Assembly: GCF_042033325.1 (NCBI RefSeq)
Contig: NZ_CP160095.1
Source of the DNA: Sneathia sanguinegens
Lineage (GTDB): Bacteria > Fusobacteriota > Fusobacteriia > Fusobacteriales > Leptotrichiaceae
Length of the DNA stretch: 64,000 nucleotides
Strand: one strand, 5' to 3'
Each line of letters opens with the position of its first letter. Position 1 is the stretch's first letter. The translations under genes and the position numbers were made by a program. Shown in pieces: positions 35,314 through 44,622 of the stretch. The notes under the pieces are model-generated. The model was not told the DNA's origin. It saw nothing but the letters and a program-made list of their open reading frames with translations, and did not search any database.

Positions 35314-36176
35314 AAAAGTCCTTTCAACTTAAATAAATTCTTTAGTTTTTCTCTTGTTTTTGGTTCTGCACTAACCAAAGGAAGTCTAACTCTATTACTT
35401 GCAAGCCCTAAAATATCCATTGCTTCTTTAACTGTTACAGGATTTCCTTCTATGAATAAATTTCTACTTATATCATATAGATATTCATGCATTGCTTCCT
35501 TTTCTTCACCTTGTAAATTATAGAATTCTGAAACTTTTTTAGGTAAAATATTTGCTATAACTGATATTACCCCTCTGCAACCTACTGCACTCATAGGCAT
35601 AATTAAATGATCTTCTCCTGACAAAATATTGAAATTTTTTCTGCATAATTTTCTAATTTCTATCATTTGTTCTAGGCTACCACTAGCTTCTTTAACACCA
35701 ACTATATTAGGTATATGTGATAATTTTTCTATAGTTTCAGGTAATACATTAGATCCTGTTCTACCTGGAACATTATATATTATTAATGGTATATCCACAG
35801 CACTACTTATTGCTTCATAATGAGCTTGTATTCCTCTTTGAGTTGGTTTATTATAGTAAGGACAAGTTGATAATACTGCATCAGCTCCCAATTCTTTACA
35901 AATTTTTGTCAATTCTATAGCTTTTTTAGTAGAATTAGCTCCTGCACCTGCTATAACTTGAACTCTTTTAGCAACCTTATCCACTACAGTTTTTATAACC
36001 TTCTTATATTCTTCTTCACTTAATGTTGGTGTTTCCCCTGTAGTTCCACAAACGACTATACCAGAAATTCCATTTTCGACTTGGAATTCAACTAAATCTT
36101 CTAATTTTTCATAATCTACAGCATAATCTTCTTTAAATGGTGTAATTAATGCTGTATATGCTCCCTTAAATTCCAT
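35310..36176 (-). CDS. dapA: 4-hydroxy-tetrahydrodipicolinate synthase
   Basis: 288 aa, normal. Condenses pyruvate with aspartate semialdehyde. Class I aldolase barrel with VVCGTTGETPTLSEEEY near residue 40, the catalytic Tyr in IIYNVPGRTG near 135 and the Schiff-base Lys in IVGVKEASG near 160. Its ATG is 4 bp after lysC. Confidence 0.97.
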   Translation of the reverse strand: MEFKGAYTALITPFKEDYAVDYEKLEDLVEFQVENGISGIVVCGTTGETPTLSEEEYKKVIKTVVDKVAKRVQVIAGAGANSTKKAIELTKICKELGADAVLSTCPYYNKPTQRGIQAHYEAISSAVDIPLIIYNVPGRTGSNVLPETIEKLSHIPNIVGVKEASGSLEQMIEIRKLCRKNFNILSGEDHLIMPMSAVGCRGVISVIANILPKKVSEFYNLQGEEKEAMHEYLYDISRNLFIEGNPVTVKEAMDILGLASNRVRLPLVSAEPKTREKLKNLFKLKGLL

Positions 36177-36180
36177 TATT

Positions 36181-37380
36181 TTATCCCCCTATTTTAAATT
36201 TTTGTGCAAGTAATTCTGCAACTTTCGTTGCTATATTTTCATTAACTATTAATGATATGCTAATTTCAGAAGTAGATATTTGATGGAAACTCAAATTATT
36301 ATCCATCAATATTTCAAATATCTTTGCTACTACACTACCATGTGTCATAATTCCTATTCCAACCAATGAAACCTTAGCAACATTTTTATTAATTAATACC
36401 TTAACATCAGTTCCCATTTTTAAAGAAGAAAATAACTTATTTAATAAATTTTCATCTGTTCTTGCTGTTGTAAAAGCAATACTTCCATTTTCAGATATTA
36501 CATCATTTTGGCTTATTATATCTATATTTATTCCAAGTTCACTAACTTTTTTAAATATAGGCTCAAGATTTCTAGCATAAGTCGCTATACCATCTATTGT
36601 AACCATCAAAGTATTTGAATTTACAGAAATACCAGTTATTTCTTGCTCTTCCATCTTACACTCCTTAACTATATTTGTTCCATTTTTTTCACCTAAGCTT
36701 TTTCCTACATAAATAGGTACAGAATACTTATACCCCAATTCTATAGCTCTAGGTTCCATAACTCCTGCCCCAAGATAAGCAAGCTCCATCATTTCATTAT
36801 ATTGTATAGTTTTTATCTTAGTTGCTTTTTCATAAATTCTAGGATCTATTCTATAGATACCATCAACATCTGTATAAATTTCACACTTACACTTCAAGGC
36901 TGCTGCCAAGGCTACTGCTGTTGTATCAGAACCTCCTCTACCTAAAGTAGTAACATCTCCCATACTATTTATACCTTGAAAACCTGCAACTACAACTATC
37001 TTCCCCTCTGAAAGTAATTTATCTATTTTATTTGTATTTATTGTTTCTATTATATTTTTAGTATGCACACCTTTTGTAATTATTGGAATTTGTTCTCCAG
37101 TTAATGATATACTAGGAACTCCTATATTATTCAAAGCTATAGCTAAAAGAGCTATCGTTTGATTTTCACCTATAGACATTAATCTATCTAACTCTCGCAA
37201 ATTAGGATTTGTTGTAATTTCATGAGCCTTTGCTATCAAAGCATTTGTAGTTTTTCCCATAGCGGATACTACTACCACTATTTTTTCTCCACTTTCATAG
37301 ATTTTTTTCAAATGCTTTGCAATATTTTCTATTTTTTCTATAGTTGCTACAGAAGAGCCTCCATATTTGTGAACTACCAT
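36181..37380 (-). CDS. lysC: aspartokinase
   Basis: 399 aa, the single-domain aspartokinase length. Phosphorylates aspartate to open the Lys/DAP branch. Kinase domain with VHKYGGSSVATIEKI at the N-terminus and GFQGINSMGDVTTLGRGGSDTTA in parts near 135-155. Two ACT domains at the C-terminus (about 265-395, MVTIDGIATYARNLEPIFK and KVSLVGIGIMTHGSVVAKIF) imply feedback control by an amino acid, most likely lysine. 3 bp after the SIMPL-like gene. Confidence 0.96.
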   Translation of the reverse strand: MVVHKYGGSSVATIEKIENIAKHLKKIYESGEKIVVVVSAMGKTTNALIAKAHEITTNPNLRELDRLMSIGENQTIALLAIALNNIGVPSISLTGEQIPIITKGVHTKNIIETINTNKIDKLLSEGKIVVVAGFQGINSMGDVTTLGRGGSDTTAVALAAALKCKCEIYTDVDGIYRIDPRIYEKATKIKTIQYNEMMELAYLGAGVMEPRAIELGYKYSVPIYVGKSLGEKNGTNIVKECKMEEQEITGISVNSNTLMVTIDGIATYARNLEPIFKKVSELGINIDIISQNDVISENGSIAFTTARTDENLLNKLFSSLKMGTDVKVLINKNVAKVSLVGIGIMTHGSVVAKIFEILMDNNLSFHQISTSEISISLIVNENIATKVAELLAQKFKIGG

Positions 37381-37383
37381 ATC

Positions 37384-38802
37384 TTACCTTTCTATATCTG
37401 CTTCTACTTCTATACTCTTAGTTAATTTTATTGGCAATGAACTAAATGACTTATCCATATTTTTTATTTCTTTTATACTTGTAATTTGATAAGCTTTAAA
37501 GTTTTTTAATTTTTCTATAGCATTTTCTAAAGCTTTAATATATATATCCTTGTCATCTATTTCATAATATACACTTATATTATCCAAGTTCATTTTACCT
37601 AATTCAATAAATATTTCATTTAATTTTTCCATATCTTTAACCTTAGCAGTTAAAATATGTGATAAAAACATTTTTTCCTTGTTATTTCTTATATTTTTAA
37701 TACTTTGATTATTTATCACCAAATTAACTCCATTTGCCTTGAATTCTTTTATTATATTTTCTGCCTTTTTAACTGCCTTATCTCTTGTATTAGCTTCCAC
37801 CTTCAATTTGTCTATATTGGTTAATAAATATCTTATATTTTTTATTTCAGTTGGTTTTAATTCTAGTGTGGTTATTTGTTCTATTTCATCTGAGTATGAC
37901 TTATAGTATTCATAACTTTTTGTTTTAAAACCATATGCTTTTAATTTTTCAACTAAATTATCATCATTAACTTCTACTGTAATATTTGCATTACTAGCAT
38001 CAACATATTCACTAGCATGTCCATATACTTTTATTTTACCATTTAATTTTTTATATGAATTATTTTTCAAAATATATTCTACTTTTGAATTTACTATAGT
38101 GTTTTTATTTGGAACTTGTATATTACTATCCATTGCTTTGTAATACATTGGGAAAATATTTCCAATATTTTCATTATTCAATTCACTTAAAACAAAATTT
38201 TTGTCATCAAAGCTATATTTCAATAAATCTGATATTTTTTTTGCCTTTTCTTTTGTATTATAAAGGATATCATTATATGGAACATTACCATTATCATATA
38301 AATATTCCGGATTATTTATATCTAATTTATACTTTTTACAAAGATCAATAATCTCATTTATTTCCTTTAAATTTTTAACTTTAATTAGATAATTCTTATA
38401 CACCTTAGGTTCATTTGAATAAATTTTTTCCATATTAAAACTTACTAATTTAATATTTTTTAATTTTTCTACTTCCTTTAGCATCTTTTCTATAACTTCT
38501 TTTTTTGTATTAGCTTTAGTTTCAAAAAGCATATCGTATTTTTTGTTAAAAACCACACTTAGCTTATATCCTTCTACTTTTTTTTCATAAATATTTGAAA
38601 AATTTAGAAATTTAAAATCTGTAGAATATTTTTCCAAGTTTTTTGAAAAATTAGATATATCTTCTTCTTTTTTATTAGATATTTTTATCAAAGCTTCTTT
38701 AGGCTTTTCATTAATATTCGCATCTTGAAATAGGGTTAATTTTATTTCATTTGAAAATGTCAAAAATTGTACTAAACTCACTAAAAATAGCATTTTTTTC
38801 AT
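37384..38802 (-). CDS. exported protein with SIMPL (DUF541)-like repeats
   Basis: 472 aa. Signal peptide MKKMLFLVSLVQFLTFS. The rest is Lys/Asn/Glu-rich and seems to contain two or three copies of a domain with a strand such as KVYGHASEYVDASNANITVEV followed by a helix like ALENAIEKLKNF, the look of SIMPL (DUF541) domains, which are periplasmic proteins of unknown role. The assignment is by pattern and tentative. It overlaps the AtpZ-like gene by 4 bp and is followed by lysC after 3 bp. Confidence 0.5.
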   Translation of the reverse strand: MKKMLFLVSLVQFLTFSNEIKLTLFQDANINEKPKEALIKISNKKEEDISNFSKNLEKYSTDFKFLNFSNIYEKKVEGYKLSVVFNKKYDMLFETKANTKKEVIEKMLKEVEKLKNIKLVSFNMEKIYSNEPKVYKNYLIKVKNLKEINEIIDLCKKYKLDINNPEYLYDNGNVPYNDILYNTKEKAKKISDLLKYSFDDKNFVLSELNNENIGNIFPMYYKAMDSNIQVPNKNTIVNSKVEYILKNNSYKKLNGKIKVYGHASEYVDASNANITVEVNDDNLVEKLKAYGFKTKSYEYYKSYSDEIEQITTLELKPTEIKNIRYLLTNIDKLKVEANTRDKAVKKAENIIKEFKANGVNLVINNQSIKNIRNNKEKMFLSHILTAKVKDMEKLNEIFIELGKMNLDNISVYYEIDDKDIYIKALENAIEKLKNFKAYQITSIKEIKNMDKSFSSLPIKLTKSIEVEADIER

Positions 38803-39143
38803 TTTTTATGCCCTCCAATTTCTTTAAATAAAGACCAATAACCAGTCAAAATACCTAAAACAATCAAAACAATCAATAATACTGGTTTACTTTTTAAAAA
38901 ATAGTATTTAACCAAGATATAGTATATTGTTAATAATAAGATGCAGGGTGCTGTTAAAGTATAAATAAAACCTGTTGCTGTAGTAAAATATTTTGTAAAT
39001 TTACTAATTTTTATTTTTTTCTTTTCATGACCATCTTCATCAAAATTCTTTTCATCCTTTGGTAAAAAACTAATACTCTCAACTAAGTCTGAATATTCTG
39101 AATCATTTAACTTTTTTAAATCGTCATCTAATTTTTTTTTCAT
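38799..39143 (-). CDS. AtpZ/AtpI-like two-helix membrane protein
   Basis: 114 aa. A charged N-terminal 45 residues, then two membrane helices (about 55-75 and 85-102). The second ends in GILTGYWSLFKEIGG, resembling the AtpZ/AtpI family C-terminus (a Gly-rich helix then a short aromatic segment). Those proteins assist ATP-synthase assembly or Mg2+ supply. It is in the same long operon as the V-type ATPase, 5 kb upstream, which makes the resemblance more interesting but is not proof. Confidence 0.45.
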   Translation of the reverse strand: MKKKLDDDLKKLNDSEYSDLVESISFLPKDEKNFDEDGHEKKKIKISKFTKYFTTATGFIYTLTAPCILLLTIYYILVKYYFLKSKPVLLIVLIVLGILTGYWSLFKEIGGHKK

Positions 39144-39829
39144 ATTTCTCTTTTCTTTGCAATTACAAAAATTCTTGCTTCTCCATATTTTGAATTCTTT
39201 GCCACATCATATAGAATATATGAATTATTATTTAAAACTTCTATAATTTCTTCCATTTCATAAATATATTTCGTATAATGTTCTACATATTTTTTATATA
39301 GTTCTCCTTGTTTTATAAATAAATCTATATCTATATTATGAATATTCTTCTTTTTCTTTTCATGTCTCCATATTGCTGTATAATTTTCTTCTTCGTCTAT
39401 GAACAAATCATTTTCAAAAATTTCGTCAAATATTTCTTCACTAACTATATCAAAAATTAAAATTCCATTATTATCTTGCATTTGAGAACAATGTTTAATA
39501 AAAGAAGAAAAATCTTTTAAATAATTAACAGTATCAAAATTACACATTATATACTTGAATTTTTTATCTAATTTATTTTTTTGTATATCTACGCAAAAAT
39601 ATGGAATTTGACTAGCTTTTTTTCTTGCTACTTCAAGCATAGACTTAGATATATCTAAACCTATTATATCAAAACCATCTTCATAAAATAGCTTAGTTAA
39701 GCTAGCCGTTCCACAACCTATATCTAATATATTTCCTTTTTTTATATATTTTCTTAAAAATTTATACCATGAATTATAGTCTACATCTTTTGTAAATTCA
39801 TCATATATTCTTGCAAAATCGTCATGCAT
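39140..39829 (-). CDS. SAM-dependent class I methyltransferase
   Basis: 229 aa from the ATG at 39829 that overlaps the glmM stop as TAATG; an in-frame ATG at 39835 is the alternative. SAM-binding motif I is NILDIGCGTASLTKLF near residue 37, then IIGLDISKSMLEVARKK (motif II) and FKYIMCNFDTVNYL (motif III region). The C-terminal half is typical of small-molecule or tRNA-independent MTases of the ubiE/YjhP type. The substrate cannot be read from sequence. Confidence 0.9.
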   Translation of the reverse strand: MHDDFARIYDEFTKDVDYNSWYKFLRKYIKKGNILDIGCGTASLTKLFYEDGFDIIGLDISKSMLEVARKKASQIPYFCVDIQKNKLDKKFKYIMCNFDTVNYLKDFSSFIKHCSQMQDNNGILIFDIVSEEIFDEIFENDLFIDEEENYTAIWRHEKKKKNIHNIDIDLFIKQGELYKKYVEHYTKYIYEMEEIIEVLNNNSYILYDVAKNSKYGEARIFVIAKKREI

Positions 39830-41193
39830 TAGCATAACTCATTTCTAACTACATCACTTAATTCTTTTACATACTTATCAACTAATTTTTGTTCTTTAGC
39901 TTCAACCATTACTCTTATCAATGATTCAGTTCCTGATGGTCTAACTAAAATTCTTCCAACTCCAGTTAATTCTTCGCTAGCCTTCTTTATTGCATTGATT
40001 ATTACTTCATTTTCATGCCATGTTAGCTTCTTTTCTTTTGCAACTTGTATATTTTCCATTTTTTGAGGCCATAATGTTATTTTTTCTACTAATTCGCTTA
40101 ATTTTTTCTTTGATTCTATTACAGCTTGAACTAATTGTATTGATGATAAAATTCCGTCCCCTGTTGTATTATGGTCAAGCATTATTATATGTCCAGATTG
40201 TTCTCCACCTAAGTTTAGTGATTGTTGTTGCATTTTTTCTAGTACATATCTGTCGCCTACATTTGATCTTACTAATCTTATTCCTTTTTTATGTAAATAT
40301 TTTTCAAAGCCCATATTACTTAGTACTGTTGTTACTACAGTGTTTGAATTAAGTAATCCACGTTTTTTAAGATTTATTGCAATTATTGCTATTGTTAAAT
40401 CTCCATCTATTATATTACCTTTTTCATCAACAGCTATTAATCTATCTGCATCACCATCATATGCAAGACCTATATTAGCTTTGTATAATTTAACCATTTC
40501 TTGTAATAGTTGTGGATGTGTTGAACCACAGTTAACATTAATATTCTTCCCATTTGGAATATTATTAATAACTATTACATCTGCTCCCAAGCCTTGGAAA
40601 ACCTTTGCTGCCACACGGTATGCTGCTCCATTTGCTGTATCTATAACTATCTTAAAGCCATTGAATTTTATATGTGCTGTACTTCTTAAAAATCTTCTAT
40701 ACATCTTCATATCGTCTTCAACGAAGATAAATCTACCTAATCTTTCTGCTGGAACTAGATTTTGCATCATTAATTCTTTATTATCCATATATCCTTCTAA
40801 TTCTTCTTCTATTTCATCTGGTAATTTGAATCCATCACTACTGAATATTTTTATACCATTATCTTTTATAGGATTATGTGAAGCTGATATCATAACACCT
40901 GCATCAACACCTTTTACTCTTGTTAAATAGCTTATCCCTGGTGTAGGTAAAACTCCAACGAAGTCAATATTTACTCCAATTGCAGTAAGTCCTGCTGAAA
41001 ATGCAGATCTTATCATATATCCTGATATTCTTGTATCTGTTCCTAATACTATTTTAGGTTTAACATCCTTATTCTTATTATTCTTGTTTAAATAATATCC
41101 TAATGCTAGTCCCAATCTTGTAACAAGTTCTATATTCAAATCTTTATTTGCTTCTCCTCTAATACCATCTGTACCGAAATATTTTCTACTCAT
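39829..41193 (-). CDS. glmM: phosphoglucosamine mutase
   Basis: 454 aa, normal. Converts glucosamine-6-P to glucosamine-1-P for UDP-GlcNAc and peptidoglycan/LPS. N-terminal RKYFGTDGIRGEAN is GlmM-specific. The phosphoserine loop is MISASHNPIKDNGIK near residue 100, the metal site LAYDGDADRLIAVD near 242, the sugar loop GGEQSGH near 327 and the phosphate site VRPSGTESLIRVM near 412. The ATG overlaps the Xre gene's TGA, with GGAGGG upstream. Confidence 0.97.
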   Translation of the reverse strand: MSRKYFGTDGIRGEANKDLNIELVTRLGLALGYYLNKNNKNKDVKPKIVLGTDTRISGYMIRSAFSAGLTAIGVNIDFVGVLPTPGISYLTRVKGVDAGVMISASHNPIKDNGIKIFSSDGFKLPDEIEEELEGYMDNKELMMQNLVPAERLGRFIFVEDDMKMYRRFLRSTAHIKFNGFKIVIDTANGAAYRVAAKVFQGLGADVIVINNIPNGKNINVNCGSTHPQLLQEMVKLYKANIGLAYDGDADRLIAVDEKGNIIDGDLTIAIIAINLKKRGLLNSNTVVTTVLSNMGFEKYLHKKGIRLVRSNVGDRYVLEKMQQQSLNLGGEQSGHIIMLDHNTTGDGILSSIQLVQAVIESKKKLSELVEKITLWPQKMENIQVAKEKKLTWHENEVIINAIKKASEELTGVGRILVRPSGTESLIRVMVEAKEQKLVDKYVKELSDVVRNELC

Positions 41194-41759
41194 TTTTTTA
41201 CCCTCCTAATGATATATTCTAATATATATTCTATAGATATTTCTTTAACTATTTTTATTTCATCACTTTCTAAAATATAGCTATCATTTACCTGTTTTAC
41301 TTTATATAGCTTATCAGCTATTAAACAATAGCTATTATTTAAATTTTCATTTGTATATTTTTTAAAAGCTAAAATATCACCTTTAACAAAATCAAAAATA
41401 TCAAAGTCAATATTAACAAAAAGGCTTAAATTGGTTAATGTATTAAATAAATTTCCTCCTCTAGAGTAAATTTTTTCACTACCATCACTTTTTAAGCCCT
41501 CCTTAGTTAATATTTTTTTTATTAGCTCATAGTTTTTAGCTTTTAAGCGTTCTTTTTCATAAGCTTTTAATTGTTCTCTGTCTTCACCTTCTATACCAAG
41601 TGAAATAATCAATTTATTTAAAAGATTTTTAGAAGCTTTTCTTTTATCATTCATAATATTGCTCAGATATTGTGGACTTATTCCCAAAAGCTTAGCTAAA
41701 TCATCTCTTTTTATTTTTTTCTTTATATATTTTTTTAAAATATTACCTGTAGTTTGCAT
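41190..41759 (-). CDS. Xre-family transcriptional regulator
   Basis: 189 aa. N-terminal helix-turn-helix (about 8-55) with IKRDDLAKLLGISPQYLSNIMNDKR: the Leu-Gly-Ile-Ser turn and the recognition helix are clear. A linker of Lys/Glu follows, then a C-terminal beta-rich region with KGDILAFKKY and LIADKLYKVKQV that recalls S24/LexA-type sensor domains, but I see no catalytic Ser, so it would not self-cleave. May control the long operon it sits in. Coupled to the DUF1858 gene by TAATG. Confidence 0.8.
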   Translation of the reverse strand: MQTTGNILKKYIKKKIKRDDLAKLLGISPQYLSNIMNDKRKASKNLLNKLIISLGIEGEDREQLKAYEKERLKAKNYELIKKILTKEGLKSDGSEKIYSRGGNLFNTLTNLSLFVNIDFDIFDFVKGDILAFKKYTNENLNNSYCLIADKLYKVKQVNDSYILESDEIKIVKEISIEYILEYIIRRVKK

Positions 41760-41986
41760 TAATAATCAAGTTCTCCATTTTCCTGCATTTCTATTAGCAT
41801 ATTTATTTCATCTATAACTATATCTGGATCTAAACCATGTACAGCTATACCTTCATATACTGTTTCCATTTCAGAAATGAAACAACCTGTGCAACCTAGT
41901 CCATATCTCATCAATACTTCTGTTATTATGGGATATTTTTCGACAGCTTCTAATATACTCATATCACCTGTAACTCTTTTTTCCAT
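41759..41986 (-). CDS. DUF1858 redox-disulfide protein
   Basis: 75 aa. The DUF1858 pattern is complete: TGDMSILEAVEKYPIITEVLMRYGLGCTGC in parts, with the CTGC pair near residues 33-36, and an E-rich C-terminal helix with DPDIVIDEINMLI. Related to the N-terminal domain of ScdA/YtfE-type iron-sulfur repair proteins and to the small partner of hybrid cluster protein. Probably a thiol or nitrosative-stress protein. AGGAGG upstream; 9 bp after yitT. Confidence 0.85.
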   Translation of the reverse strand: MEKRVTGDMSILEAVEKYPIITEVLMRYGLGCTGCFISEMETVYEGIAVHGLDPDIVIDEINMLIEMQENGELDY

Positions 41987-41995
41987 AAAAACCTC

Positions 41996-42850
41996 CTATA
42001 TTGGATCAAGATGGAATTTACCATAAAAATCTTCTGTCTTATATATATTTATAATAGCATTGGAATCTATTCGATTTATAATATCAACAACTTTTCTAAC
42101 ATCACTACTAGATACCACTGCATAAAGTATACCATATTCTTTCTTTGAATAACCACCTTCTCCTCTTGCTTTTGTAATTCCATGATGAATTACTTTCATA
42201 TATTCTTGAATTATTTCATCAGGACATGCTGTTATAACCTGTATAGTAACTCTTACATACCTAGTATAAAATTTATTCACTGTATAAGTCGTTACAAATT
42301 GAAAAATTAATGAATAGCCCGCCTTATCCCAGCCAAATAAGAAACCTAATGCTAATAAAAGAATAGCATTAAATGCAAAAATATATTCCCAAATAGTTTT
42401 ACTTATCTTATTTGCAACATACAATGCAATAAAATCTGTTCCACCAGTTGAACCACCAGCTCTTAATGCCATAACTAATTGTAACCCATAAATAAAGGCT
42501 CCAACAGTTACATTAAGTATTACTGAAGTAAATATTGGTTTGAAATTAAATATTACTAGGAATATTGAAGCTAGTACTATTTGTAACAAAGACATAAGCG
42601 TAAATTTTTTACTAATAGACTTCGCACACACCAATGCAACTGGCAAATTAAGGACTATTAAGAATACCGAAATTGATATATTAACATGTACTATATTCAA
42701 CCCCATATGTAATAATAGTGCTAAACCAGTAAACCCCATGGCTATTAAACCTGAAGACTTCATCATTGATTGTATAACAAAACATTGAATAAATGCCGAT
42801 CCAACAATTAACAAGATGTTTTTAATAAGCTTCGTTGTACAAATTTTCAT
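41996..42850 (-). CDS. YitT-family membrane protein
   Basis: 284 aa. Five to six membrane helices in the first 200 residues with the family's LRAGGSTGGTDFIALYV loop near residue 128. A C-terminal DUF2179 cytosolic domain (ITACPDEIIQEYMKVIHHGITKARGEGGYSKKE in parts) follows, ending in IINRIDSNAIINIYKTEDFYGKF. Function of the YitT family is unknown; transport is suspected. First gene of the long operon, with an extended -10 promoter 30 bp upstream. Confidence 0.9.
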   Translation of the reverse strand: MKICTTKLIKNILLIVGSAFIQCFVIQSMMKSSGLIAMGFTGLALLLHMGLNIVHVNISISVFLIVLNLPVALVCAKSISKKFTLMSLLQIVLASIFLVIFNFKPIFTSVILNVTVGAFIYGLQLVMALRAGGSTGGTDFIALYVANKISKTIWEYIFAFNAILLLALGFLFGWDKAGYSLIFQFVTTYTVNKFYTRYVRVTIQVITACPDEIIQEYMKVIHHGITKARGEGGYSKKEYGILYAVVSSSDVRKVVDIINRIDSNAIINIYKTEDFYGKFHLDPI

Positions 42851-42880
42851 TAAATCATTCCTTCTTTTATTATTAATATA

Positions 42881-42889
42881 ATTATATCA
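42881..42889 (-). promoter_or_regulatory. promoter of the 18-kb operon (extended -10)
   Basis: TGATATAAT on the minus strand (TATAAT at 42881-42886), 31 bp before the yitT ATG. The -35 region is not clear. No other promoter-like site as good is seen before the V-ATPase genes. Confidence 0.5.
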
Positions 42890-43049
42890 TTTTTAAGTCT
42901 TTTTTTCTATAATTAGGCTATTTACATTCAAATTATTCTTTTTAAAAATTTAATGTATAATATTGTGTTTTATCTCTAAATCTTTACACACAAACATACC
43001 TCGCCGAATTTATATTTTAATTATATCATACTTTTATTTTTTTCTTAAC

Positions 43050-43077
43050 AGTAAAAAAAAACGCCATTCGGCGTTTT
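43050..43077 (-). terminator. terminator of gltX
   Basis: Minus strand AAAACGCC, GAAT loop, GGCGTTTT, then a run of T, directly after the gltX stop. Confidence 0.88.
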
Positions 43078-43078
43078 C

Positions 43079-44560
43079 TTAAAATTGATTTATTCTATCT
43101 AAACATCTTTTCTTACCTATTATAGAAATTACTGTATATAAGTCTGCACCTCTTGATTTTCCTGTCAATACCGCTCTTAATGGCATTAATACTGCTGATG
43201 GTCCTTCTTGTAATTCATCTTGTAATTCTTGTAATATGTTTTTTGCTTCTTCTTCTGATATTTCTTCATTATATTTTTCTAATTTTTGTTTGAACAAGTC
43301 AATTGCTTTCTTACCAACTTCAGAATTAAGTGCATCAAGTATTCTTGTTACTGATTTTCTTTCTTTTTTATTCATTCCTTCTTCAATTTTAGGTAAATCA
43401 AATTTATCAATGAAGTAAATATCACTTAATTTTGCTAGCTCTTTTAAAGTATGTGCTCCTTCTCTTATTATTTCAACTATTCTTTCAAATTTTTCTTCCT
43501 TTAATCCTGAAAGATCATATAGTTTTTCATAAAAAGGTCTTGCAAGTTCAGCCAATTCTTTTACTGGTTTCAATCTCATATGATGATTATTAACCCATGC
43601 TAATTTAACTAAGTCAAATACTGGTCCACCCAAAGAAATTCTATCAAAAGTAAATTCTTTTACCATTTCATCCAAGGTAAATATTTCTTTTTCACCTTCC
43701 ATGCTCCATCCCATTAATGCTAAGAAGTTTAACATTCCTTCTTTTAAATACCCTTCTTCTCTATAATAGTTCAATGACACTGGATTCTTTCTCTTTGAGA
43801 TCTTAGTTTTATCTGCATTTCTAAGAAGAGGCATATGATACCAATTAGGTTCTTGCCATCCAAATGCTTTATACAATTGTACATGCTTAGGTGTTGAAGC
43901 TATCCATTCTTCTGCTCTAATTACATCTGTTATTCCCATCAAATGATCATCTACAATATTTGCTAAGTGATATGTAGGGAATCCGTCTGATTTTAATAGC
44001 ACTTGATCATCAATACCACTATTATCAAATGCAATATCTCCTCTTAACTTATCCTTTACTATTGTTTGACCATCATATGGCATCTTTAATCTTATTGTAT
44101 ACGGTATATTTTTCTTTTTTAAGTCTTCTACTTCTTCTTTTGTTAATTTTCTACAATGTCCATCATACCCTGGTGCTTGATGCATTGCTTCTTGTCTTTC
44201 TCTTAAAGCTTTTAATCTTTCTTGAGTACAAAAACAGTAATATGCTTCTCCTTTTTCAACTAATTGTTCTGCATATTTAGCATACATTCCCATTCTTTCA
44301 GATTGTCTATATGGACCACAAGGCCCTCCTACATCTGGCCCTTCCTCATAATTTAGACCTAGCCATTTCATTGCATCAAATATTTGTTGTTCAGATGTTT
44401 CTGAATATCTTGTTCTATCTGTGTCTTCTATACGGAGTATGAATTTACCTCCATTATGTTTTGCAAATGCGTAATTGAATAATCCAATATACGCTGTACC
44501 TACATGTGGATCTCCTGTTGGTGAGGGAGCTATTCTTACTTTAACTTTTCTATCTTCCAT
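43079..44560 (-). CDS. gltX: glutamyl-tRNA synthetase
   Basis: 493 aa from the ATG at 44560, preceded by AAGGAGA; an ATG at 44584 has no ribosome site. Charges tRNA-Glu (and tRNA-Gln if non-discriminating). Class I motifs: HIGH equivalent HVGT in IAPSPTGDPHVGTAYIG, KMSKS equivalent KISKR in ADKTKISKRKNP. The YYCFCTQERL cysteines are a partial zinc motif. C-terminal helical anticodon domain. Its promoter lies inside the end of the upstream ATPase gene. Confidence 0.97.
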   Translation of the reverse strand: MEDRKVKVRIAPSPTGDPHVGTAYIGLFNYAFAKHNGGKFILRIEDTDRTRYSETSEQQIFDAMKWLGLNYEEGPDVGGPCGPYRQSERMGMYAKYAEQLVEKGEAYYCFCTQERLKALRERQEAMHQAPGYDGHCRKLTKEEVEDLKKKNIPYTIRLKMPYDGQTIVKDKLRGDIAFDNSGIDDQVLLKSDGFPTYHLANIVDDHLMGITDVIRAEEWIASTPKHVQLYKAFGWQEPNWYHMPLLRNADKTKISKRKNPVSLNYYREEGYLKEGMLNFLALMGWSMEGEKEIFTLDEMVKEFTFDRISLGGPVFDLVKLAWVNNHHMRLKPVKELAELARPFYEKLYDLSGLKEEKFERIVEIIREGAHTLKELAKLSDIYFIDKFDLPKIEEGMNKKERKSVTRILDALNSEVGKKAIDLFKQKLEKYNEEISEEEAKNILQELQDELQEGPSAVLMPLRAVLTGKSRGADLYTVISIIGKKRCLDRINQF

Positions 44561-44593
44561 TAAATTAGGTTCTCCTTTTTTCATATATGTTTT

Positions 44594-44622
44594 ATGATAA
44601 CATTAATATTTTTACTTGTCAA
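44594..44622 (-). promoter_or_regulatory. gltX promoter
   Basis: TTGACA (44617-44622), 17-bp spacer ending in TGT (extended -10), TATCAT (44594-44599) on the minus strand. It overlaps the last codon of the DUF4143 ATPase gene. Confidence 0.75.

Noticed and set aside
36600..37400. Lysine riboswitch before lysC
   Set aside because: lysC begins 3 bp after the preceding gene, so there is no room for a leader; control is more likely through its ACT domains.
40340..40930. 196-codon plus-strand frame
   Set aside because: Antisense to glmM, whose active-site motifs are all present.
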